A stretch of 64,000 nucleotides of DNA from assembly GCF_009930795.1 (NCBI RefSeq), contig NZ_CP017146.1:62001-126000 (forward strand), given 5' to 3'. Numbering within the stretch: the stretch's first letter is position 1; every line of letters starts with the position of its first letter. The notes beneath the pieces are model-generated. The model saw only the letters and a program-made list of their open reading frames with translations. It did not search any database and was not told where the DNA came from. The translations under genes were made by a program, and so were the position numbers. Positions 25,205 to 35,503 of the stretch are shown piece after piece. The stretch is from Marisediminicola antarctica. Its GTDB lineage: Bacteria; Actinomycetota; Actinomycetes; Actinomycetales; Microbacteriaceae.

Positions 25205-26294
25205 CGCCGTGCACCGGGACGGCACGGAGCCGTTCGCGACCATCGAGCTCAAACCGGCCCATCTGCGCGATCCGTCGGGAGCCGTCTGCGCGGCGCTCGA
25301 GGTGGAGGACGGCATGGATTGCGCTCACCGTCTGCCTGGCGATCGCCTCCGGTGCGAGCCCGGCGAGCGCGCCGAGTGCCTCCATCCGCGCCGGAACGGC
25401 CGCGAGGGAGTTGGCATGAAGTGTTCCCGCGCCGCCGTCGTGCCCGGTGTTAAGGGCCGCGAGGAGTTCGCGCACCTCGGCTCCACGGCACTCGCCGAGC
25501 ACGAGCCGGTCGGGTCGCATCCGCAGTGCCTCGCGGACGAGGCGCTCGAGGCCGATCTCTCCGGCGCCCTCCAGGTTGGGCTGTCTGGCCTCGAGCGACA
25601 CGAAGTGGGGGTGGTCGACCGCCAGTTCGGCGACATCCTCTATCGCGATGATTCTGTCTCGGGGGGCGGCGAGCGCGAGCAGCGCCGACAGGGTCGTCGT
25701 CTTGCCGCTCCCGCCGGCTCCGGTGAGGAGGATGTTGCGCCGCCGGGACAGCAGCGACCGCACCTCGCCGATGGGCACGATCGCAAAGAAGCCTTCCCGC
25801 TCGAGCTGGTCGACGGTGACGCGCGTGACGCGGGGCAACCGGATCGACAGCAGGGTGCCGGCCGGCGACACCGGGGGCAGAACGGCGTGGACCCGGATGC
25901 CGTCGTGCAGGCGCACATCCACACAGGGCGTGGCCTCGTCGATATGCCGACCGCCGGCCGCGATGAGCCGTACGGCGAGCGCGCGAATCTGGTGCTCGTC
26001 GAGGTCGGGGTCGGGCTGCAGCAGCGCCCCGCGGCCCCGGTCGACGAACAGGCGGCCCGCACCGTTGACAAACACGTCGGTCACTTGGGGATCGGCGACG
26101 AGCCGAGCGAGACGGCCGAACTCGACGAGTTCCGCCGCGGCGAGCCGGTCGTGCGCGACGACCGCGTGGTCGACCGTGGTGGGCGCCGGGGGCGGATCGT
26201 CGCCGGTACGGGGCCACTCGGTACGGGGCCACTCGGCCGCATGCTGGGCGACGAAGGGCTCGTCCGACTGGGGCGTGTTGTCGCTGCGGGGCAT
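25197..26294 (-). CDS. tadA: TadA/CpaF-type secretion ATPase
   Basis: A 365-residue hexameric ATPase that powers Tad pilus assembly. The N-terminal domain includes VTDVFVNGAGRLFVDRG. The ATPase core has Walker A TGAGGSGKT at 191-199, an Asp box AIEDVAEL at 217-224, Walker B LVLGECRG at 264-271 and a His box TGHDGGAGTLHANS at 283-296. Residues 21-30 are a perfect duplication (EWPRT twice) caused by a 15-bp tandem repeat. It is the first gene of the five-gene tad operon; a 6C RNA and its promoter lie just upstream on the same strand. Confidence 0.93.
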   Translation of the reverse strand: MPRSDNTPQSDEPFVAQHAAEWPRTEWPRTGDDPPPAPTTVDHAVVAHDRLAAAELVEFGRLARLVADPQVTDVFVNGAGRLFVDRGRGALLQPDPDLDEHQIRALAVRLIAAGGRHIDEATPCVDVRLHDGIRVHAVLPPVSPAGTLLSIRLPRVTRVTVDQLEREGFFAIVPIGEVRSLLSRRRNILLTGAGGSGKTTTLSALLALAAPRDRIIAIEDVAELAVDHPHFVSLEARQPNLEGAGEIGLERLVREALRMRPDRLVLGECRGAEVRELLAALNTGHDGGAGTLHANSLAAVPARMEALGALAGLAPEAIARQTVSAIHAVLHLERRADGSRRIAQMGRFELDGRERLRAVPVHGDA

Positions 26295-26354
26295 CAGTCA
26301 AGCCTGCCGGGCCAAGGCTCCGCGCTCTGGCGCCGCTGCCATCTGTCGATTAAA

Positions 26355-26448
26355 TGAGAGGGGCGGCACCTGTTGGGGGGGACCGGTGCCGCCACAGTGA
26401 CGCGGGATTGGGGGGAATCACTTGCGTCACCAGTCGAATAAATTCGAC
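26355..26448 (-). ncRNA. 6C-type small RNA
   Basis: On the minus strand two adjacent hairpins each carry a run of at least six C in the loop, the defining feature of the actinobacterial 6C RNA. The first has stem GTGACGC/GCGTCAC (26397-26430) with a CCCCCC loop flanked by an inner GATT/AATC pairing. The second has stem GGCGGCACC/GGTGCCGCC (26362-26393) with CCCCCCC. A promoter at 26455-26482 would start the RNA near 26448. In M. tuberculosis the homologous RNA (B11) also lies next to the tad locus, which supports the call. The 3' end is estimated. Confidence 0.85.
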
Positions 26449-26454
26449 GCCCTT

Positions 26455-26482
26455 AGTGTAGCCCACGAAACCCCGCGCGCAA
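26455..26482 (-). promoter_or_regulatory. Promoter for the 6C RNA
   Basis: On the minus strand TTGCGC (26477-26482) and TACACT (26455-26460, TANNNT type) are separated by 16 bp. Transcription would begin about seven bases downstream of the -10, just before the first C-loop hairpin. The remaining sequence up to the acs start holds another short hairpin, GCCGCT/AGCGGC at 26494-26511, and nothing else that I can name. Confidence 0.65.
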
Positions 26483-26637
26483 GTGATAATTTTGCCGCTT
26501 GATCTAGCGGCTTCTGAGGCGCATTATCGGCGCTGCATGCGGGGGCGCGACGTCATCGCAACCCCCCGCGAACTAGGATCGCACCACGTGGTCCGGAACC
26601 CCGTGCCCAGCGCCGTGTGATCGAAGAGGATCAGTCC

Positions 26638-28602
<1,965 letters not shown>

Positions 28603-28612
28603 CGGGCGAGAG

Positions 28613-28643
28613 GAGGGCCCCGACCGCATCGGTCGGGGCCCTC
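28613..28643. terminator. Strong hairpin between acs and ridA (convergent)
   Basis: GAGGGCCCCGACC (28613-28625) pairs perfectly with GGTCGGGGCCCTC (28631-28643) over a five-base loop. The 13-bp stem lies ten bases after the acs stop and before the end of the convergent ridA gene. There is no T-run, as is common for actinobacterial terminators. Confidence 0.8.
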
Positions 28644-28674
28644 TGTGCCAGGCGAATCAGGCGAATCGCGCGAA

Positions 28675-29136
28675 TCAGGCGAATTCGATAATGAACTCGA
28701 CCTCGACGGGCGAGTCGAGCGGGAGCACCGCGACGCCGACCGCGCTGCGCGCGTGGCGTCCCGCATCGCCGAAGATGTCGCCGAGCAGCTCCGAGGCCCC
28801 GTTGATGACGCCCGGCTGGCCGGTGAACGCCGGATCGGATGCCACGAAGCCGACTACCTTCACGATGCGGGTGACGCGGTCGAGCGACCCGATCACCGAG
28901 CGCACCGCGGCGAGCCCGTTGAGAACGCAGATCGCAGCGAGCTCCCTGGCTCGCTCCGGTGCCACGGCTGCGCCGACCTTTCCCGTCTCCGGAAGCGTGC
29001 CAGCGACGAAGGGCAGCTGGCCCGAGGTGTAGACGAGGTGCCCGCTCACGACGGCTGGCACGTAGGCGGCCACCGGGGCGGCGACCTCCGGAATCGTAAG
29101 TCCGAGCTCTGCGAGGCGGTCATCCAGCACCGACAT
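28675..29136 (-). CDS. ridA: RidA/YjgF family protein
   Basis: A 153-residue member of the YjgF/YER057c/UK114 family, trimeric proteins of which RidA proper hydrolyses reactive enamine/imine intermediates made by PLP enzymes. Marks are VVSGHLVYTSGQLPFVAG and the C-terminal RSAVGVAVLPLDSPVEVEFI. The length and the internal helix suggest the longer actinobacterial branch (Rv3678c-like), whose Arg environment differs from canonical RidA, so the deaminase activity is not certain. The gene starts at the stop of the DUF4177-like gene (TGATG, 1-bp overlap). Its 3' end lies in a short tandem repeat. Confidence 0.9.
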   Translation of the reverse strand: MSVLDDRLAELGLTIPEVAAPVAAYVPAVVSGHLVYTSGQLPFVAGTLPETGKVGAAVAPERARELAAICVLNGLAAVRSVIGSLDRVTRIVKVVGFVASDPAFTGQPGVINGASELLGDIFGDAGRHARSAVGVAVLPLDSPVEVEFIIEFA

Positions 29137-29297
29137 CAGGCGTTCTCCTTCGTCTCACGCTTGAGGTAGGCGACCAGGCCGCCCTCCGGGCCGTTGACGA
29201 CCTGCACGAGTTCCCAGCCGTCCGAGCCCCAATTGTTGAGGATCGCGGCGGTGTTGTGGATCATGAGGGGGGTTGTCAGATACTCCCAAGTTGGCAT
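29136..29297 (-). CDS. Small DUF4177-like protein (53 residues)
   Basis: A 53-residue protein starting MPTWEYLTTPLMIHNTAAIL and continuing with NNWGSDGWELVQVVNG, then PEGGLVAYLKR. The W-E-Y start, the D/G-GWELV block and a closing LKR strand match the DUF4177 pattern of tiny proteins of unknown role. The ATG is at 29295-29297, and the stop shares one base with the ridA start, so the two are translationally coupled. In M. tuberculosis a comparable micro-gene (Rv3678A, from memory) sits beside the ridA-like gene, which supports its reality. No whiB4-like gene is found next to it, unlike in mycobacteria. Confidence 0.82.
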   Translation of the reverse strand: MPTWEYLTTPLMIHNTAAILNNWGSDGWELVQVVNGPEGGLVAYLKRETKENA

Positions 29298-29348
29298 CGA
29301 AGTGTCCATTCAGATTGAAATACGGGCGTATGACTTACCCTTGATCAT

Positions 29349-31901
29349 ATGTCTGCGCAAAATTCGAAGCCCGTCGGTGTGTTTGGCGCGATCCTCGGCT
29401 TTCTCGGTTTCAGCGCTCTCGCGGGGGTGCTCGTCACCGCCATGGTCACACCCGCAATCGCCGTGACCAGCCTGACCGCGAACAACACCGTCGGAATCTT
29501 CGAAGACCTGCCGGACTACATGGTCATCAACCAGCAGTCGCAGCGCAACACCTTGTGGGCGCTGCAGGCCGGCGAGCAGGTGCCGTTCGCCCAGATCTAC
29601 GACCAGAACCGCGAGGAAGTCGCGTGGGACGAGGTGTCCCAGTTCGCCAAGGACGCCGCGATCGCGGGCGAGGACGAACGCTTCTACGAGCACGGTGGTG
29701 TGGACCTTGCCGGGATCGTTCGAGCAGCGGTCAACAACATCACCTCCTCCACGACCCAGGGCGCGTCGACACTGTCGCAGCAGCTCGTCAAGAACCTCCT
29801 CATTCAGGAGGCACTGACCTACGACACCGAGGAGAAACGGCAGGCCGGCCTCTACGCCGCGCAGGCGTCGACGATCGACCGCAAGCTCAAGGAGGCGAAG
29901 CTGGCGATCGGGCTCGAGAAGCGGTCCACCAAGGACGAGATCCTGCTCGCCTACCTCAACATCGCCGGCTTCGGCGGCAACACCTACGGCATCGAGTCGG
30001 CCGCGCAGCAGTACTACTCGACAACGGCAAAGGACTTGACCGCGGCCCAGGCGGCGAGCCTCATCGGCATCGTGCAGGCGCCACCGTCCCGGCGACCCGA
30101 CATCGCGGAGAATCGCGAGCGTAATCAAGTCCGTCGCGACGCGATCCTGGGCAACATGGCCGAACAGGGCATGCTGACCAAGGAGCAGTACGACGAGGCG
30201 ATCGCGACCCCGGTCGACGACACGACCGTCATCGTCAGCGCACCCAGAAACGGCTGCCTCTCCGCATCGGGCGCGAAGCACTTCTGTGACTACGTCATAC
30301 GCAACGTCAAGAACCTCGAAGCCCTCGGCACGACCGAAGAGGAGCGCGCCGAGAACTGGAAGCGGGGCGGATACGACATCTACACGACCGTCGACCTCGA
30401 TCAGCAGGCGCACGCGGAACAGGTGCTCGCGATTCAGACGCCGGCCGACGAGGCGAGGTTCGAGCTTGGTGCCGCCATCTCGACCGTCGAGGTCGGAACC
30501 GGGCGAATCGTCATCATGGCCCAGAACAAATTGTTCGACAACTCGGGCGAGGGTGGTGGCCCCTCGACCACCGCGGTCAACTTCAACACCGACAGGGAGT
30601 ACGGGCAGTCCTCCGGATTCCAGACCGGCTCGACCTACAAGTTGTTCACCCTCGTCAACTGGCTGCAGAACGGCCACGGCCTGCGCGAGGTCGTCGACGG
30701 CAACGTGAAGGGCTACTCGTCCTTCCCCGCCAACTGCCAGGGCGGAACGATGGAGCTTGCCGACCCGTACAAGCCCAACAACTTCACCAGGACCAGCGCC
30801 GGCCGCGTCTCGGTCCAGACCGCGACGAACCAGTCGATCAACGCCGCGTTCATCAACATGGCGTCGAAGCTCGACCTCTGCGACATCCGCGAGACGGCGA
30901 AGTCGATGGGCGTTCACCGCGCCGACGGGGACGAATTGCTCATTTACCCGAGTGCGATTCTCGGCACCAACGAGATTGCGCCTCTCACGATAGCGAACGC
31001 CTACGCGACCGTCGCGAGCGGCGGCATCCTCTGCGAGCCAATCGCGGTCGACAAGGTCGTCGACGCGAACGGCACCGAATTCGAGGGGCAGCCCCAGAAG
31101 TGCAACAAGGCCATCTCACCCGAGGTCGCCGCGGCGGCCGCCACCGCACTGAAGGGCGTCATGGACCGCGGCGGGACCGGCTCGGCCTCGAACCCGGGGG
31201 ACGGCACCGCGCTCCTCGGCAAGACTGGAACGACTGACGACTCGCTGCAGACGTGGGTCGCCACGGCGAGCACCAAGGTCGCCAGCGCCGTCTGGGTCGG
31301 GAACATTGTCGGCTCGCAGGTCATGTCGCGGGTGGAACTCGCCAGTGGCAACGCGAACACGGCGCGCCACCGCATAATGAAGCCCGTGCAGACCGCCCTC
31401 GACGGATCTCCGCTGTACGCGACGACGGCCGACTTCCCCGAACCGCCCCCGGAGCTCATCCGCGGGTCGACCCAGTCCGTGCCCAACGTGACCGGCCAGA
31501 GCGTCGATCAGGCGCGCAGCGTGATCCAGAGCCTCGGTCTGGCCTTCTCCGACGGTGGAACAATCGCGTCGGAGCTTCCCGCCGGACGCGTGGCGTCGAC
31601 TCAACCCGGTGCGGGTGCACGTGTGTCCAAGGGGACTCTGGTGCGCGTATTCACAAGTGATGGCAGCCTGTCGGCGACCGTACCGAACGTCGTCGGCACG
31701 CAAGTGAAGGACGCGCTCAAGACCCTGAATGACGAGGGGTTCACCTCGGTCTCGGTGAAGTGGACGCCGAGCGTGCCACCGGACAAGTGCGAGGTGATCG
31801 CGAGCGACCCGGCCGGCGGCACCGCCACGTCGAAGTCCACCGCGGTGACGCTCACCGTGAACGGCGGCGTGATCGTGCCCGACGAAGATCCCGACTGCTA
31901 A
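29349..31901 (+). CDS. ponA: Class A penicillin-binding protein with PASTA repeats (PonA2-like)
   Basis: An 850-residue bifunctional peptidoglycan synthase. One N-terminal membrane anchor (about 12-35) is followed by a glycosyltransferase 51 domain (about 65-245, with EDERFYEHGGVD). The transpeptidase domain has active-site Ser428 in STYK, SIN at 496-498 and KTGT at 625-628. Two PASTA domains (about 709-775 and 777-845) would sense or bind muropeptide in the cell wall. A TANNNT-type TACCCT at 29336-29341, seven bases before the ATG, suggests a leaderless start. The stop shares one base with the next gene (TAATG). Confidence 0.95.
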   Translation: MSAQNSKPVGVFGAILGFLGFSALAGVLVTAMVTPAIAVTSLTANNTVGIFEDLPDYMVINQQSQRNTLWALQAGEQVPFAQIYDQNREEVAWDEVSQFAKDAAIAGEDERFYEHGGVDLAGIVRAAVNNITSSTTQGASTLSQQLVKNLLIQEALTYDTEEKRQAGLYAAQASTIDRKLKEAKLAIGLEKRSTKDEILLAYLNIAGFGGNTYGIESAAQQYYSTTAKDLTAAQAASLIGIVQAPPSRRPDIAENRERNQVRRDAILGNMAEQGMLTKEQYDEAIATPVDDTTVIVSAPRNGCLSASGAKHFCDYVIRNVKNLEALGTTEEERAENWKRGGYDIYTTVDLDQQAHAEQVLAIQTPADEARFELGAAISTVEVGTGRIVIMAQNKLFDNSGEGGGPSTTAVNFNTDREYGQSSGFQTGSTYKLFTLVNWLQNGHGLREVVDGNVKGYSSFPANCQGGTMELADPYKPNNFTRTSAGRVSVQTATNQSINAAFINMASKLDLCDIRETAKSMGVHRADGDELLIYPSAILGTNEIAPLTIANAYATVASGGILCEPIAVDKVVDANGTEFEGQPQKCNKAISPEVAAAAATALKGVMDRGGTGSASNPGDGTALLGKTGTTDDSLQTWVATASTKVASAVWVGNIVGSQVMSRVELASGNANTARHRIMKPVQTALDGSPLYATTADFPEPPPELIRGSTQSVPNVTGQSVDQARSVIQSLGLAFSDGGTIASELPAGRVASTQPGAGARVSKGTLVRVFTSDGSLSATVPNVVGTQVKDALKTLNDEGFTSVSVKWTPSVPPDKCEVIASDPAGGTATSKSTAVTLTVNGGVIVPDEDPDC

Positions 31902-32866
31902 TGGCGAACTCGAGTCGCGCCGGAGCCGCGCTGGCGACGGTGGCTGCTCTCGGCATGGGTGCCCTGGCATGGGGCACGCTCGTCGAGCGCAACGCCTTCA
32001 CCATCAGACGGGAGACCCTTCCGCTGCTTGCCCCCGGCGCTCGACCGCTCACGCTGTTGCACCTCTCGGACATCCACATGGCGCCGTGGCAGCGCGCCAA
32101 GCAGGACTGGATACGCTCCCTCGCGATCTTCGAACCGGATCTGATCATCAACACGGGCGACAACCTCGGCCATCAGGACGGGCTCGTTGGGCTCGAGTAC
32201 GCGCTCGAGCCGTTCCGCAACGTCCCCGGTGTCTACGTGCACGGATCGAACGACTACGTCGGCCCCGAGGCCAAGAACCCCTTCAGCTACCTCACCGGGC
32301 CGTCGAAGAGTACCCGGCGCACGAAGCCGAGCCTCGACACAGCCGCCCTCGAGGCCTTCTTCGACGGCCTCGGCTGGCTGGGCCTGAACAACACCGCGCG
32401 CGCGATGTCGATCAAGGGCGCGCGTCTCGAGTTCATGGGCGTCAACGATCCTCACGCCGGGTTCGACCGGCTCGACAAGCTGCCCGGTGCGCTGGACGAG
32501 CTGCGCGAGAACGTCGGATGGCTCGAGGAGCGGAATGGTCCGGAGGTGGTGTCGATCGCACTCGCCCACGCTCCGTACCGCCGCGTGCTCAATTCCCTCG
32601 TGACCAACGGGGCCGACGTCATCTTCTCCGGGCACACCCACGGCGGCCAGGTTTGCGTGCCGGGCTACGGCGCCCTCGTCACCAATTGCGATGTTCCCCG
32701 AGACCAGGTTCGCGGTCTCAGCCTGTGGCATCACGCCCTGAGGGCCGCGTACCTCAACGTCTCCGCTGGGCTCGGTACCTCGATTTACGCGCCCGTTCGG
32801 TTCGCCTGCAAGCCCGAAGCCGTGCTGGTGACTTTGACGGGCGACGATTTCAGCTATTCTGGTTAA
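31901..32866 (+). CDS. Membrane-associated metallophosphoesterase
   Basis: A 321-residue calcineurin-like phosphoesterase with an N-terminal hydrophobic segment (about 8-26) that is probably an anchor. The dimetal site is visible: DIH at 57-59, GDN at 86-88, SND at 116-118, AHAPYR further on and GHTHGG at 244-249. Family members include YkuE/YaeI-type enzymes, but the substrate here is unknown. Its start overlaps the PBP stop by one base; the PonA2-phosphoesterase pair is also found in mycobacteria (Rv3682-Rv3683, from memory). It probably acts at the envelope. Confidence 0.92.
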   Translation: MANSSRAGAALATVAALGMGALAWGTLVERNAFTIRRETLPLLAPGARPLTLLHLSDIHMAPWQRAKQDWIRSLAIFEPDLIINTGDNLGHQDGLVGLEYALEPFRNVPGVYVHGSNDYVGPEAKNPFSYLTGPSKSTRRTKPSLDTAALEAFFDGLGWLGLNNTARAMSIKGARLEFMGVNDPHAGFDRLDKLPGALDELRENVGWLEERNGPEVVSIALAHAPYRRVLNSLVTNGADVIFSGHTHGGQVCVPGYGALVTNCDVPRDQVRGLSLWHHALRAAYLNVSAGLGTSIYAPVRFACKPEAVLVTLTGDDFSYSG

Positions 32867-32901
32867 GTACGCGAACAGGCCTTTGGTTTGTTCGGGTTGA
32901 T

Positions 32902-32975
<74 letters not shown>

Positions 32976-32981
32976 CACAAG

Positions 32982-33012
32982 ACTCAGGGCCGCACAGTGT
33001 GCGGCCCTGAGT
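32982..33012. terminator. Long hairpin after tRNA-Pro, bidirectional
   Basis: ACTCAGGGCCGCAC (32982-32995) pairs perfectly with its complement at 32999-33012 over a three-base loop. The 14-bp stem begins six bases after the tRNA end and lies before the 3' end of convergent tdk, so it can end transcripts from both sides. Downstream is TCGTT and not a clean T-run. Confidence 0.85.
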
Positions 33013-33043
33013 TCGTTAACGCGGTCGGAGTCGGTGACCGCGA

Positions 33044-33709
33044 TCAGGCGAAGTCGGCATCGGGGGCCGAGCCGTAGCTGAAGTCGGCCCGGGGTCGGCG
33101 CCCGCTGTTGAGCACTCCCCCGCTCTCCTCGAGGTAGCAGGCGCCGCAGAGCGACTCATACGCGACGTCCACACCGTCGATCGCGACCTGGTCCCCGTCG
33201 AACACGAATACTCCGTCGATGCTGCGCGCGTTGAAGACGGCCTTGCGGCCGCAGCGGCAGATGGTCTTCAGCTCCTCGAGGGAGTGGGCGATCTCGAGCA
33301 GCCTCCGGCTGCCAGGGAAGGCGACCGTCTGGAAGTCGGTGCGGATTCCGTACGCAATCACGGGGACTCCCTCGCGGATCGCGATGCGCAGGAGGTCGTC
33401 GACCTGCGACTCGGTGAGGAACTGCGCCTCGTCGACAAGGAGGCAGCTCACGTCGAGCCCCGTGCTGGCCCGAATCTGCTCCCGCTGGGCGGTGAAAGCC
33501 CGGTAGGCGTCCTCTCCGGGCGAGAGCACGAAGTCGACCGGGCGACTGACCCCGAGCCGGGAGACGATCGCTGAGTCGCCCTTGGTGTCGATCTGCGGTT
33601 TGGCCAGTAGAACCTGCTGCCCGCGCTCCTCGTAGTTGAACGCCGCCTGGAGCATCGCCGTGCTCTTGCCGCTGTTCATCGCGCCGTACCGAAAATAGAG
33701 CTTCGCCAT
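33044..33709 (-). CDS. tdk: Thymidine kinase (type II)
   Basis: A 221-residue thymidine salvage kinase. The P-loop RYGAMNSGKSTAML is at 7-20 and the DEAQFL catalytic/Walker B block follows near 93. The zinc-binding cysteines are CRCG and CGAC in the C-terminal half, and the nucleoside-lasso region comes after. The ATG at 33707-33709 shares one base with the stop of the response regulator gene, so tdk is the last gene of a kinase-membrane protein-regulator operon. The functional link is not obvious. Mycobacteria lack this enzyme, so the gene is one of the local additions to the shared backbone. Confidence 0.95.
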   Translation of the reverse strand: MAKLYFRYGAMNSGKSTAMLQAAFNYEERGQQVLLAKPQIDTKGDSAIVSRLGVSRPVDFVLSPGEDAYRAFTAQREQIRASTGLDVSCLLVDEAQFLTESQVDDLLRIAIREGVPVIAYGIRTDFQTVAFPGSRRLLEIAHSLEELKTICRCGRKAVFNARSIDGVFVFDGDQVAIDGVDVAYESLCGACYLEESGGVLNSGRRPRADFSYGSAPDADFA

Positions 33710-34371
33710 CAGAGCAGGTATCCGTCCTCGGCGGCGCGGCGGATGAGGTCCGCCTTTTTCCCCGCCGGTCGATTCACCTTGGCGTATTTCTCACGCACCC
33801 GGCGAATGTAGGTCTTCGCGGTCTCGTACTGCACGTTCATCTCACGCGCGACCTCGGTCGTGCTTGAGCCCGACGCGTACAGCCTAAGCGCTTCGGTTTC
33901 CCCCGCACTGAGCTTGGGGCGCGGATAGGAGGTCGCCCCGCTCGGCAGCGGCCGCCAGTCCCTCGGCGGCTGGGAGCCGCGAGGGGCGCCCATCACGGCG
34001 CGCACCTCGTCCATTATCTCGACCATCGGGAGTGACTTCGACAGGAACGCGGATGCCCCGGCATCGAGCGCTCGCTGCCGGGCCTCTCGGGTGTCGAGGC
34101 TCGAGATCACGACGACCTTCGCCCCGGCCGCACGGCAGGTGCGCACTCGCGCTTCGATCGACACGTGCTCGCGCAGCTGGAAGTCGATCAGCACCAGTTC
34201 GGTCGGAAAATTGTCGCTGTGCACGAGGTCGACCCAGGACGCCGCACTGAGCGCCAGATCGAAGTCGGTCGCGTTGGCTTTGATCCAGCTGCTCATGGTG
34301 TCGAGCAGCATCTCGTGGTCGTCGAGGATCGCGAGCCGGATCCGCCGGCTCGTCGTCTCACGAATGCTCAT
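33709..34371 (-). CDS. Response regulator with LuxR-type DNA-binding domain
   Basis: A 220-residue two-component regulator. The receiver domain (about 11-135) has the acidic pair Asp17-Asp18, phosphoacceptor Asp63 in VLIDFQL, a Ser-Ser switch site and the conserved Lys in FLSKSLP. A linker rich in Pro and Arg leads to a LuxR/FixJ helix-turn-helix (about 155-215: LSAGETEALRLYASG, then TTEVAREMNV and KTYIRRVREKY). It overlaps the membrane protein gene upstream by 14 bases and tdk downstream by one, so it is expressed as part of the operon that starts with the kinase. Target genes are unknown. Confidence 0.93.
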   Translation of the reverse strand: MSIRETTSRRIRLAILDDHEMLLDTMSSWIKANATDFDLALSAASWVDLVHSDNFPTELVLIDFQLREHVSIEARVRTCRAAGAKVVVISSLDTREARQRALDAGASAFLSKSLPMVEIMDEVRAVMGAPRGSQPPRDWRPLPSGATSYPRPKLSAGETEALRLYASGSSTTEVAREMNVQYETAKTYIRRVREKYAKVNRPAGKKADLIRRAAEDGYLL

Positions 34372-35503
34372 AGTTGAATCTCACAATCAGGTCAGGAGGG
34401 TGGGTCTGGATGCTGACGGAGTCGAACGCGACTCGCATCACGGCGTGAATCGGGGCATACCGGGATCGCAGGGCGTGGTCCGCGGAGAGGATGGGCGCCG
34501 TGAGGGTGCCGACGCACAGTCGGCCCTGCCGGGAGAGCGCGATCGCGAATCCCTCTGCGACTTTCCGGTCGGCGGCGAGCGCGACGACATAGGCGCGCAA
34601 CGCGGTGCGCTGTGCCGTGGTCATCGTGGTGGCGAGGAAGTCGGGATCGTCGACGGCGATCGGCGCGCGCCCGGGGCGGCCAGCCTGCTGCACCACGACC
34701 TCAAGCCAGGTGCGGTCGGCGTCGGCGACCATCACGCTGCGGACGGCAGTCGCGATCGCCCGTGCCCGGGCGCGGTCGGCGTCGGTGATCGTCTCACGAC
34801 CGAGCAGGTCGCCGAAGAAGGGCACGACGTCGCGGTTGAGGATCGTCACGCGGTCCTGCTGCACCGACCGGGCTAGCCCCACCCGCACCTCGTCGGCGAG
34901 CGCTTCCGCGACGACGTCTGCCCGCCGGCGCCAACGCTGGAGTGCCTCGACCGTGCGCTGCGAGTACATCGCCGCCCCGTAGCAGAGCGCGACGACCCCG
35001 ATCACCGCGACCGCCGCCAGGGCAAGCGGCGGTGCGGTTGTCCCGACGACGTCCGCGTGCGCGAATGTCACGACACCCATGACCAGGGCCGATGCGGTAC
35101 CGGCGGCGATCAGTTCGCGTGCGGGGCGATACGGGGCCACCGCGACCATCATGATTCCTAGGCTGAGCGGTGCCCACTGGTCCCTGCTGAAGTCGTCGGT
35201 CGACCAGGTCGACCAACTCGCCAGAATAAAGCTCACGATCACGAGAAGGTGCATCGTGAGGTGGATGCGAGCGGTGAACACCCCATACTCCTTGCCCGAT
35301 GCGCAAAGGACGAGCGCACACGCGATCGCGAGCGCGACGAGGGCGCCGAGCGCGGGAACCGTATCGCCGCCCCGCGACAGGGCGAACGCGGAGAAGACGA
35401 TCGCCCAGAGATAGGCGACGACGACCAGCACGATGGTGAGCAAGTGTGCGCCAAGAGTTCCCGCGGGGTCCAGCCGTTGGGCGGTGGCCTCCGAGTCGGT
35501 CAC
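34358..35503 (-). CDS. Membrane protein between kinase and regulator, kinase-like but without ATPase motifs
   Basis: A 381-residue protein starting with a GTG at 35501-35503 that overlaps the kinase stop by four bases. Six hydrophobic segments occupy about residues 15-185. They are followed by a cytosolic helix (RWRRRADVVAEALADEVR) where a kinase would have its dimerisation helix, and then about 170 residues. I find no phosphoacceptor His motif and no N, G1 or G2 box, so it is not an ordinary kinase. Shape and position suggest a paralogue-like accessory sensor that may pair with the kinase or modulate the regulator. Function is inferred from context only. Confidence 0.8.
   Translation of the reverse strand: MTDSEATAQRLDPAGTLGAHLLTIVLVVVAYLWAIVFSAFALSRGGDTVPALGALVALAIACALVLCASGKEYGVFTARIHLTMHLLVIVSFILASWSTWSTDDFSRDQWAPLSLGIMMVAVAPYRPARELIAAGTASALVMGVVTFAHADVVGTTAPPLALAAVAVIGVVALCYGAAMYSQRTVEALQRWRRRADVVAEALADEVRVGLARSVQQDRVTILNRDVVPFFGDLLGRETITDADRARARAIATAVRSVMVADADRTWLEVVVQQAGRPGRAPIAVDDPDFLATTMTTAQRTALRAYVVALAADRKVAEGFAIALSRQGRLCVGTLTAPILSADHALRSRYAPIHAVMRVAFDSVSIQTHPPDLIVRFNYEHS

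Noticed and set aside
29800-29822. A CTCATTCAGGAGG string resembling the repeat arms
   Set aside because: It lies inside the glycosyltransferase domain of the PBP gene and codes for conserved L-L-I-Q-E residues; a chance match.
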